Below, one piece after another: positions 1 through 5,057 of a stretch of 5,057 nt of DNA. The first letter of the stretch is position 1; each line of letters begins with the position of its first letter. Below the pieces are notes generated by a model. The model searched no databases. It had not been told where the DNA came from and saw only the letters and a list, made by a program, of their open reading frames with translations. The stretch comes from Rubrivivax sp. (lineage in GTDB: Bacteria > Pseudomonadota > Gammaproteobacteria > Burkholderiales > Burkholderiaceae_C): the NCBI GenBank assembly GCA_030693565.1, contig JAUYAJ010000706.1, positions 1 to 5,057 of the forward strand, written 5' to 3'. The position numbers were made by a program, and so were the translations under genes.

Positions 1-1007
1 TCGACCGCCACCTCTTCAACGAGGCCTACCTGATGCACACCTCGACCAGCCCGCAGTACGCGATCATCGCGTCCTGCGACGTTGCGGCGGCGATGATGGA
101 GGCGCCCGGGGGCCCGGCGCTGGTTGAGGAAAGCATCGCCGAGTCGATGGACTTTCGCCGCGCGATGCGCAAGGTGGCGGCCGAGTTTGCCGACGACTGG
201 TGGTTCCGCGTCTGGGGCCCGGAGGCGCTGGCGCCCGACGGCATCGGCAGCAGCGACGACTGGGTGCTGCAAGCGGGCGAGACCTGGCACGGCTTTGGTG
301 ATCTGGCCAAGGGCTTCAACCTGCTCGACCCGATCAAGTGCACCATCATCACGCCGGGGCTGGACATGACCGGCAGCTTTGCCGACACCGGCATCCCGGC
401 CAGCATCGTCACCAAGTTCCTCGCCGAGCATGGCGTCGTCGTCGAGAAGACCGGCCTGTATTCGTTCTTCATCATGTTCACCATCGGCATCACCAAGGGT
501 CGCTGGAACACCTTGATGACGGCGATGCAGCAGTTCAAGGACGACCACGACCGCAACGCGCCGATGTGGCGCGTGCTGCCCGAGTTCTGCGCCGCCCACC
601 CGCGCTATGAGCGCATGGGCTTGCGCGACCTGTGCCAGGCCATCCACGGCATGTACGCCAAGGGCGACATCGCGCGCCTGACCACCGACATGTACTTGTC
701 GGGCCTGCAGCCGGCGATGAAGCCGAGCGAGGCCTTCGCCTACATCGCCCACCGCAAGACTGAACGCGTCGACATCGACCGCCTCGAGGGTCGCATCACG
801 ACCTCGCTGCTGACGCCTTACCCGCCGGGCATTCCGCTGCTGATCCCGGGCGAGCGCTTCAATCGCAAGATCGTCGACTACCTGCGCTTCACGCGTGAAT
901 TCAACACCGCGTTCCCCGGCTTCGACACCGACGTTCACGGCCTGGTCGAGGAAGAGGTCGAGGGCGGTGGCCGCCGCTACTACGTCGACTGCGTCGGCGA
1001 AGCCTGA
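1..1007 (+). CDS. Orn/Lys/Arg decarboxylase, C-terminal part (5' end outside window)
   Basis: This is a PLP-dependent basic amino acid decarboxylase of the large AdiA/CadA/SpeC family, which removes CO2 from arginine, lysine or ornithine to give agmatine, cadaverine or putrescine. The frame is open from base 3 and ends at TGA 1005-1007, leaving 334 residues. The first visible block (LFNEAYLMHTSTSPQYAI) matches the family segment that lies a few tens of residues after the PLP-binding lysine, so that lysine and the wing and PLP-domain start are upstream of the window. Further family blocks are GETWHGF, the YSFFIMFTIGITKGRWNTL segment, and near the C-terminus TPYPPGIPLLIPGERF followed by FPGFDTDVHG, the hallmark of the C-terminal domain. 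No frameshift or stop is seen. Substrate cannot be settled: GETWHGF recalls AdiA, but the C-terminus is generic. It converges with fabI at a 6 bp gap, so there is no sign of a shared operon. Confidence 0.93.
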   Translation, partial: DRHLFNEAYLMHTSTSPQYAIIASCDVAAAMMEAPGGPALVEESIAESMDFRRAMRKVAAEFADDWWFRVWGPEALAPDGIGSSDDWVLQAGETWHGFGDLAKGFNLLDPIKCTIITPGLDMTGSFADTGIPASIVTKFLAEHGVVVEKTGLYSFFIMFTIGITKGRWNTLMTAMQQFKDDHDRNAPMWRVLPEFCAAHPRYERMGLRDLCQAIHGMYAKGDIARLTTDMYLSGLQPAMKPSEAFAYIAHRKTERVDIDRLEGRITTSLLTPYPPGIPLLIPGERFNRKIVDYLRFTREFNTAFPGFDTDVHGLVEEEVEGGGRRYYVDCVGEA

Positions 1008-1013
1008 CGGCGT

Positions 1014-1808
1014 TCAGCCGCCCGCGCCGCCCAGGCCGCCGGCCATCACCTGGCTGAATCCAGCGTCGACGTAGGTGATCTCGGCGGTGACGCCGGCGGC
1101 CAGGTCCGAGAGCAGGAAGGCGGCGACGTTGCCGACATCCTGCAGCGTCACGTTGCGGCGCAGCGGCGCGTTCGACGCCACCACCTCGAGGATCTTGCCG
1201 AAGTCCTTGATGCCGGTTGCCGCCAGCGTCTTGATGGGGCCGGCCGAGATGCCGTTGACGCGGATGCCGCGCCCGCCCAGGCTGACGGCGAGGTAGCGCA
1301 CGCTGGCCTCCAGCGAGGCCTTGGCCAGCCCCATGGTGTTGTAGCTGGGCACGGCGCGCAGCGCCCCCAGGTAGCTCAGCGTCAGCAGCGCCGCGCCTGT
1401 GCGCAGACGCGGCGCGGCCGCCTTGGCCAGCGCCGGGAAGCTGTAGGCCGAGATGTCGTGGGCGATTCGAAAGGCCTCGCGCGACAGGCCGTCGAGGAAG
1501 TCACCAGCGATCGCCTCACGCGGCGCGAAGCCGATGGCGTGGACAAAACCGTCGAACTCGGGCCAGCTCTGGCCGAGTTGCTCGAACATGGCGGCGATCT
1601 GTTCGTCATTGCCGACGTCGCAGTCAAAGACCAGCTCGGAGCCGAATTCGCGGGCGAAGTCGCGCGTGCGCTCGAGAAAACGCTCGCCGACGTAGCTGAA
1701 TGCCAGCTCGGCGCCCTGGGCGTGACAGGCGCGGGCGATGCCGTAGGCGATCGAACGATTGGACAGCAGTCCGGTGATGAGCAGGCGCTTGCCGGCAAGA
1801 AAGCCCAT
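1014..1808 (-). CDS. fabI: Enoyl-[acyl-carrier-protein] reductase (NADH), FabI
   Basis: FabI reduces trans-2-enoyl-ACP to acyl-ACP with NADH, the last step of each type II fatty-acid elongation cycle, in the cytoplasm, normally as a homotetramer. The product is 264 residues, against 262 in E. coli. The Rossmann glycine/serine loop is ITGLLSNRSIAYGIA (11-25). The catalytic set aligns with E. coli numbering without gaps: Tyr146 in LSYLG, Tyr156 in SYNTMG and Lys163 in LAK. Gly93 and Phe203, sites tied to diazaborine or triclosan binding in E. coli FabI, are also present, so the enzyme looks triclosan-sensitive (inference). I chose ATG 1808 because it gives the usual N-terminus MGFLAGKR and has GGAGA 4 nt upstream; the frame stays open to another ATG at 1859, but those 17 extra residues have no family counterpart. 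The C-terminus ends in a Gly/Ala-rich tail. It is divergent from rimP; no convincing promoter of its own was found. Confidence 0.96.
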   Translation of the reverse strand: MGFLAGKRLLITGLLSNRSIAYGIARACHAQGAELAFSYVGERFLERTRDFAREFGSELVFDCDVGNDEQIAAMFEQLGQSWPEFDGFVHAIGFAPREAIAGDFLDGLSREAFRIAHDISAYSFPALAKAAAPRLRTGAALLTLSYLGALRAVPSYNTMGLAKASLEASVRYLAVSLGGRGIRVNGISAGPIKTLAATGIKDFGKILEVVASNAPLRRNVTLQDVGNVAAFLLSDLAAGVTAEITYVDAGFSQVMAGGLGGAGG

Positions 1809-1812
1809 GGTG

Positions 1813-1817
1813 TCTCC
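1813..1817 (-). promoter_or_regulatory. fabI: fabI Shine-Dalgarno
   Basis: Read on the minus strand this is GGAGA, 4 nt before the ATG at 1808. It decides the fabI start in favour of 1808 over the longer in-frame ATG at 1859, which has no comparable site close by. Confidence 0.75.
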
Positions 1818-1871
1818 GTCAGGTTTCAGCGGCGCGGATTCTCGCACTGGATCGAACATTCACCGTGCATA

Positions 1872-1900
1872 TTGCCCATGAAGCGGGCCGCGGCTATAAT
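1872..1900 (+). promoter_or_regulatory. Sigma70-type promoter of the rimP-nusA-infB operon
   Basis: A -35 box TTGCCC (1872-1877, 4 of 6 consensus) and a perfect -10 box TATAAT (1895-1900) are separated by exactly 17 nt. The predicted transcription start is about 1906-1909. It points toward rimP and lies in the divergent fabI-rimP gap. The boxes are seen directly; activity and start site are inferred. In E. coli the equivalent operon begins upstream at metY (initiator tRNA); no tRNA is visible here. Confidence 0.8.
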
Positions 1901-1924
1901 GCGGTTTTCCCGGACAGTGCTGCG

Positions 1925-1953
1925 TGGGCGGAATTTTCCAGCCCATTTTTTTT
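1925..1953 (+). terminator. Intrinsic terminator / attenuator in the rimP leader
   Basis: The arms TGGGC (1925-1929) and GCCCA (1941-1945) pair over 5 bp. After one bulged A (1940), GGA (1930-1932) pairs with TCC (1937-1939) around a 4-nt ATTT loop. Eight T's follow directly (1946-1953). This is the form of a Rho-independent terminator and the T-run is only on the plus-strand side, so it acts on rightward transcription. It sits about 20-45 nt after the predicted start and before any rimP start codon, so it should cut the operon transcript early unless bypassed. NusA itself is known to stimulate intrinsic termination, which makes feedback plausible (inference). Confidence 0.7.
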
Positions 1954-1957
1954 GCTT

Positions 1958-1973
1958 GATCGTTTTTTCGGTC
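1958..1973 (+). promoter_or_regulatory. Second small hairpin with T6 loop in rimP leader
   Basis: GATCG (1958-1962) pairs with CGGTC (1969-1973), including one G-U wobble, around a loop of six T's (1963-1968). It follows the terminator T-run by four bases. It is too short to call alone, but its position right after the attenuator suggests it belongs to the structured leader. Confidence 0.35.
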
Positions 1974-2029
1974 GTCAGAGGCAGCCAGCCCGGGTGGTCA
2001 AGGCAGCGGGCGGAGCGAGCGAGCAGATC

Positions 2030-2644
2030 TTGGGTAGCGAGTACGGTAGTGATTTTGGCAGCGGCAATGCGTCGGCGGCGAATGCGTCCGCCCGGCCCGG
2101 TGCGCGCGAAGCCATCGACCGCACGGTGTCCGGGCTGGGCTACGACGTTGTCGACGTCGAGCGTTCGGGGCGCGGCTTGCTGCGCATCTTCATCGACCGC
2201 CAGCCGGGTCGCAGTTACCCGACCGGGGCCGGCGAGTCGATCATGGTCGAGGACTGTGAGCTCGTGACCCGGCAGTTGCAGTATGCACTCGAAGTGGCGG
2301 CGGTGGCCTACGAGCGGCTCGAAGTGTCGTCGCCGGGTCTGGACCGGCCGCTCAAGCGCAGTGAAGATTACGAGCGTTTCGTCGGCGCCGAGGTGGCGGT
2401 GACGCTCAAGCTGCCGTTCAAGGGTCGCAAGATCTGGCGCGGCCTGCTGGCCCGCGCCGAGAGCGGCTGGAGCCTGGTGCTCAATGACGGCAAGGAAGAT
2501 CAAGCGCTGGCTTTCAGTCTCGACGAAGTTCGCGAGGCCAGGCTGGTGCCGATGGTGGATTTCAAGGGGCGGAGCAAGAACGTGGTGCCCGCGACGCAGG
2601 ACATGGCGCAACAGCCAGGGGTTGACGGAGGTCAGGATCGATGA
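2030..2644 (+). CDS. rimP: Ribosome maturation factor RimP
   Basis: RimP binds the free 30S subunit and is needed for its late maturation, in the cytoplasm. With the TTG start at 2030 the product is 204 residues, against about 150 in E. coli. The N-terminal RimP domain spans about 26-105 and contains SGLGYDVVDVE, LLRIFID, VEDCELVTRQL and the family signature ERLEVSSPGLDRPLK (95-109). The SH3-like C-terminal domain follows to about 178 (VTLKLPFKGRK, then EARLVPMVDFKG), then a polar tail of about 25 residues. The start is uncertain: the frame is open back through the promoter, no in-frame ATG occurs before Met72 inside the domain, and only GTG 1994 (216 residues) or TTG 2030 fit downstream of the promoter. 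Neither has an ideal Shine-Dalgarno. The 25-37 residue Gly/Ser/Ala/Asn-rich extension before the core is unusual. It is first in the operon and overlaps nusA by ATGA at 2641-2644, implying translational coupling. Confidence 0.9.
   Translation: MGSEYGSDFGSGNASAANASARPGAREAIDRTVSGLGYDVVDVERSGRGLLRIFIDRQPGRSYPTGAGESIMVEDCELVTRQLQYALEVAAVAYERLEVSSPGLDRPLKRSEDYERFVGAEVAVTLKLPFKGRKIWRGLLARAESGWSLVLNDGKEDQALAFSLDEVREARLVPMVDFKGRSKNVVPATQDMAQQPGVDGGQDR
2627..2632 (+). promoter_or_regulatory. nusA: nusA Shine-Dalgarno inside the rimP 3' end
   Basis: GGAGGT lies 8 nt before the nusA ATG at 2641 and within the last codons of rimP. It is a near-perfect site and fixes the nusA start at the ATGA overlap. 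Confidence 0.85.
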
Positions 2645-4119
2645 ATCGCGAAATGCTGATGCTGGTGGATGCGATCTCGCGCGAGAAGACGGTCGAGCGC
2701 GATGTGGTGCTCGGCGCGGTCGAGGCCGCGCTCGCGTCGGCGACCAAGAAGCTGCAAGGCGGTGAGGTCGACATCCGGGTTGCGGTTGACCGCGACACCG
2801 GCGAGTACGAGACCTTTCGCCGCTGGCTGGTCGTGCCCGACAGCGCCGGGCTGCAGAATCCTGACGCCGAGGAATTGCTCTCGGACGCCCAGGATCGCAT
2901 CCCCGACATCGAGGAAGGCGACTACATCGAAGAGGCGATCGACTCGCTGACGATCGGTCGCATTGGCGCCCAGGCAGCCAAGCAGGTGATCCTGCAGAAG
3001 ATCCGTGACGCCGAGCGCGAGCAACTGCTCAACGACTTCCTGTCGCGCGGCGAGAAGATCTTCGTCGGCACCGTCAAGCGGCTGGACAAGGGCGACATCA
3101 TCGTCGAGTCGGGCCGCGTCGAAGGGCGCTTCAAGCGCAGCGAGATGATCCCCAAGGAGAACTTGCGCACCGGTGACCGCGTGCGTGCTTTCATCCTCGG
3201 CGTCGACCCGACGCAGCGCGGCGCGCAGATCATGCTGTCGCGCAGCGCCCCGGGCTTCATGATCGAGCTGTTCGCGCACGAAGTGCCGGAAATCGAGCAA
3301 GGCCTGCTGGAGATCAAGAGCTGCGCCCGCGATGCCGGTTCTCGCGCCTAGATCGCCGTCGTCTCGCACTTCCGCCGGTTCGACCCGATCGGCACTTGCG
3401 TGGGTGTGCGGGCTTCGCGCGTCATCGGCGTCACCACCGAACTGGCGGGCGAGCGCGTCGACATCGTGCTGTGGTCGGAAGACCCGGCGCAGTTCGTCAT
3501 TGGCGCGCTCGCGCCGGCGAACGTGCAGTCGATCGTCGTCAACGAGGAAGGTCACACGATGGACGTGGTGGTCGACGAGGAAAACCTCGCCATCGCCATC
3601 GGCCGTGGTGGTCAGAACGTGCGCCTGGCGTCCGAGCTGACGGGCTGGCGCATCAACATCATGTCGGCCGAGGAATCGCAGGTCAAACAGGCCAGCGAAT
3701 CGGAGTCGGTGCGCGCGCTGTTCGTCGAGCACCTTGACGTCGACGAGGAAGTTGCCGACATCCTGATCGCCGAAGGCTTCACCAGCCTCGAGGAAGTGGC
3801 TTACGTGCCGCTGCAGGAGATGCTGGAGATCGAGTCCTTTGACGAGGACACCGTCCAGGAACTGCGCACGCGCGCCAAGGATGCGCTGCTGACGATGGAG
3901 ATCGCTCACGAAGAAGAGGTCGAAGTGGTCGTGCAAAGCCTGCGTGACCTCGACGGCGTCACCGCCGAGTTGATCGCCAAGCTGGCCGAAGGCGGCGTGC
4001 ACACCCGTGACGACCTGGCCGACCTGGCCGTCGATGAACTCATCGAGCTGACGGCGATCGACGATGAGCAGGCGCGCGCCTTGATCCTGCAGGCTCGCGC
4101 GCACTGGTTCACCACCTGA
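2641..4119 (+). CDS. nusA: Transcription termination/antitermination factor NusA, interrupted by an in-frame amber codon
   Basis: NusA binds RNA polymerase near the RNA exit channel and modulates pausing, intrinsic termination and antitermination. The frame from ATG 2641 to TGA 4117-4119 is 493 codons, the normal length, but codon 237 (3349-3351) is TAG. Domains in order: RNAP-binding N-terminal domain about 1-130 (FRRWLVV at 59-65); S1 domain about 135-201; KH1 about 230-300; KH2 about 300-345 with intact GRGG loop (321-324); acidic repeats AR1 about 357-416 and AR2 about 434-490. The family reads GSRAKIAV where this reads GSRA-stop-IAV, so one A-to-T change (AAG to TAG) explains it. In KH1, positions 244, 258, 262 and 266 also differ from the usual Asp, Gly, Asn/Gln and Asn/Ser, and the GXXG loop reads GVRA. 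If TAG is read as stop, a 236-residue fragment with only the N-terminal and S1 domains remains. GTG 3400 could restart the frame but has no Shine-Dalgarno. Confidence 0.9.
3349..3351 (+). other. nusA: In-frame TAG (amber) codon within nusA, codon 237
   Basis: The frame upstream (from 2641) and downstream (open to 4119) is identical, so this is a nonsense codon and no indel is needed. It replaces the conserved lysine at the S1-KH1 junction. All four complete-ended genes in the window (decarboxylase, fabI, rimP, nusA) end in TGA, so TAG is not seen as a genuine terminator here. That is expected for GC-rich genomes and does not by itself indicate recoding. Confidence 0.9.
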
Positions 4120-4157
4120 GCGCGCCCCAGAGCCTCGCCGCATGCCCGAATCCCTGA

Positions 4158-4163
4158 AGGAAG
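4158..4163 (+). promoter_or_regulatory. infB: infB Shine-Dalgarno
   Basis: AGGAAG lies 8 nt before ATG 4172 in the 52 bp nusA-infB gap. No promoter or terminator hairpin with a T-run is visible in that gap, which fits co-transcription with nusA. Confidence 0.75.
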
Positions 4164-4171
4164 ACTGACCC

Positions 4172-5057
4172 ATGGCCGTGACTACCGTCGCCCAGTTCGC
4201 TGCGCAACTCAACCGCCCGACGACGGTGTTGCTCGAGCAACTGCAGTCGGCCGGACTGGCCACGCAGTCGCCCGACGACGCGTTGACCGAGTCCGACAAG
4301 GAGCGCTTGCTCGACTTCCTGCGTACGCAGCACGGCACCGCTGCCGGCGCCGAGCGCAAGAAGATCACGCTGACGCGCAAGTCGACCACCGAGATCAAGC
4401 AGGCTGATGCCAGCGGCAAGGCGCGCACGATCCAGGTCGAAGTCCGCAAGAAGCGGACCTTCGTCAAGCGCGACGACGCCTCGTCGGTGACCGAGGAAGC
4501 CGAAGGCCCGAGCGCCGACGAGCTGGATTTGCAGCGCCGCGAGGAAGAAGCCAGCGCCCAGGCCGAGCAGATTCGCCAGCAAGAGGCCGAACTGGCCGAG
4601 GCACGGCGCCTGCGCGACGAGCAGGAGCGCCAAGCCCGCGAAGCCGCCGAAGCCGCCGAGGCCGCCGCCGCGGCTGCTGCCGTTGCGGCCGCCGAACTGG
4701 CGTCGCGTGAAGCCGCCGAAGTGGCGGCCCGCGAGGCCGCAGCGCCGGCCGCAAGAGCGGAAAAAGCGGACAAAGCCGATGTGGTCGAGAAAGCAGCTGC
4801 CCCGGCCGCCGAGCCGGTCAAGCCGGTCAAGCCGGCCGAACCGGCCAAGCCGGTGCTGCGCGTCGTCAAGGCTGCTGACAAGCTGGCCGAGGATGGTGCG
4901 CGCCAGGCTGACCTGGAGCGCCGCCGCAAGGCCGCCGAGGCCGAGGCTGCAGCGATCCGCGCCATGATGGCAGCGCCGAAGAAGATGATGGTGGCCAAGA
5001 AGGTCGAGCCGCCCAAGCCCCCCGCCGAGGCCATCACCGGCACCATTCACAAGCCCA
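4172..5057 (+). CDS. infB: Translation initiation factor IF-2, N-terminal part (3' end outside window)
   Basis: IF-2 is the GTPase that brings fMet-tRNA to the 30S initiation complex and promotes 50S joining. The first 295 residues are present with no stop before the edge; the GTPase and tRNA-binding domains lie beyond it. Residues 1-51 form the small IF2_N domain (AVTTVAQFAAQLNRP start, LTESDKERLLDFL). Residues about 61-101 are the basic IF-2-associated segment (KKITLTRKSTTEIKQADASGK then VRKKRTFVKR). About 115-265 is a charged Ala/Glu/Arg-rich linker likely to be helical, with a Pro/Lys stretch at 215-227. The sequence ends in ITGTIHKP, in the linker approaching the second N-terminal subdomain. 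The start at 4172 is set by the family N-terminus MAVTTVAQFA and the Shine-Dalgarno. It is the third gene of the operon; rbfA would be expected downstream from known gene order. Confidence 0.95.
   Translation, partial: MAVTTVAQFAAQLNRPTTVLLEQLQSAGLATQSPDDALTESDKERLLDFLRTQHGTAAGAERKKITLTRKSTTEIKQADASGKARTIQVEVRKKRTFVKRDDASSVTEEAEGPSADELDLQRREEEASAQAEQIRQQEAELAEARRLRDEQERQAREAAEAAEAAAAAAAVAAAELASREAAEVAAREAAAPAARAEKADKADVVEKAAAPAAEPVKPVKPAEPAKPVLRVVKAADKLAEDGARQADLERRRKAAEAEAAAIRAMMAAPKKMMVAKKVEPPKPPAEAITGTIHKP
4637..4756 (+). repeat. infB: Ala/Glu-rich low-complexity segment in IF-2 linker
   Basis: Residues 156-195 of IF-2 are almost only Ala, Glu and Arg, written in repeated gcc/gcg/gaa/gag codons with imperfect copies of EAAE and REAAE. 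It is a typical variable linker of long IF-2 proteins and probably changes length between strains by slippage (inference). Confidence 0.6.
4814..4852 (+). repeat. infB: Short tandem Pro-Lys repeat in IF-2 linker
   Basis: CCGGTCAAG occurs twice in tandem, followed by related CCGGCCGAA and CCGGCCAAG units, encoding PVK-PVK-PAE-PAK-P (residues 215-227). It is a 9-nt in-frame repeat, likely an extended flexible spacer. Confidence 0.65.

Noticed and set aside
963..975. Inverted repeat GGCGG-TGG-CCGCC near the decarboxylase 3' end, as a possible terminator
   Set aside because: It lies inside the coding sequence, has a 3-nt loop and no T-run follows.
1809..1960. A minus-strand promoter for fabI
   Set aside because: Only weak partial matches were found (for example a CATTAT -10-like box without a -35 partner at proper spacing), so no call is made.
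1865..2029. Extension of rimP back to GTG 1865
   Set aside because: It would place the start codon upstream of the -10 box and translate the promoter and terminator; the residues have no match to RimP family N-termini.
1458..2267. A 269-codon plus-strand frame opposite fabI running into rimP out of frame
   Set aside because: It is the complement of a well-supported fabI and then a shifted reading of rimP; the product is Arg/Ser/Ala-rich with no recognisable domain.
3320..3400. A frameshift in nusA, suggested by the two separate open segments
   Set aside because: 3400 minus 2641 is divisible by three and the codons between 3352 and 3399 read as normal NusA, so the only interruption is the TAG.
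3400..4119. A separate gene starting at GTG 3400
   Set aside because: It starts in the middle of the KH1 domain, has no Shine-Dalgarno, and continues the upstream NusA in frame; a restart is possible but not supported.
2632..5046. An 804-codon open frame on the minus strand spanning nusA and infB
   Set aside because: It lies antisense to two recognised genes, its product is low-complexity (runs of Ser, Ala, Arg, then Asp/Leu/His) with no family resemblance, and such long antisense frames are expected from GC-rich codon bias.

Overview
The window reads as chromosomal housekeeping DNA from a GC-rich betaproteobacterium, most likely a Burkholderiales member of the Leptothrix/Rubrivivax type. 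This rests on the rimP-nusA-infB order, a NusA of about 492 residues with two C-terminal acidic repeats, an IF-2 whose N-terminus has the betaproteobacterial form, and family-typical RimP and NusA sequence blocks. The assignment comes from recalled family sequences; no search was run.

Layout from left to right. (1) At 1-1007 (+) is the C-terminal 334 residues of a PLP-dependent Orn/Lys/Arg decarboxylase, cut by the window edge. (2) At 1014-1808 (-) is a complete fabI, enoyl-ACP reductase, converging on the decarboxylase with 6 bp between stop codons. (3) At 1809 to about 2029 is a divergent intergenic region. It carries a good sigma70-type promoter, TTGCCC-17-TATAAT, pointing right. Within about 50 nt of the predicted transcription start there is an intrinsic-terminator hairpin with eight T's, then a second small hairpin. 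This looks like an attenuated leader for the translation/transcription operon. (4) rimP (about 2030-2644), nusA (2641-4119) and the start of infB (4172 to the window end) form one operon. rimP and nusA overlap by ATGA, and infB follows nusA after 52 bp with its own Shine-Dalgarno.

The operon products act in gene expression: RimP matures the 30S subunit, NusA controls pausing, termination and antitermination, and IF-2 places initiator tRNA. FabI completes the fatty-acid elongation cycle. The decarboxylase makes a polyamine or serves acid resistance.

The main oddity is in nusA. The frame is continuous over 493 codons except for one in-frame TAG at 3349-3351 (codon 237), where the family has a near-invariant lysine. 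This is not a frameshift: both halves share one frame and the downstream KH2 and acidic-repeat regions look well conserved. Several further non-family residues lie in KH1 within about 90 nt of the TAG, including loss of the second glycine of the GXXG loop. Sequencing or assembly error, a recent nonsense mutation, and amber suppression all remain open; a local error patch is the most economical reading. I see no mobile element, CRISPR array, tRNA, rRNA or clearly novel system here.
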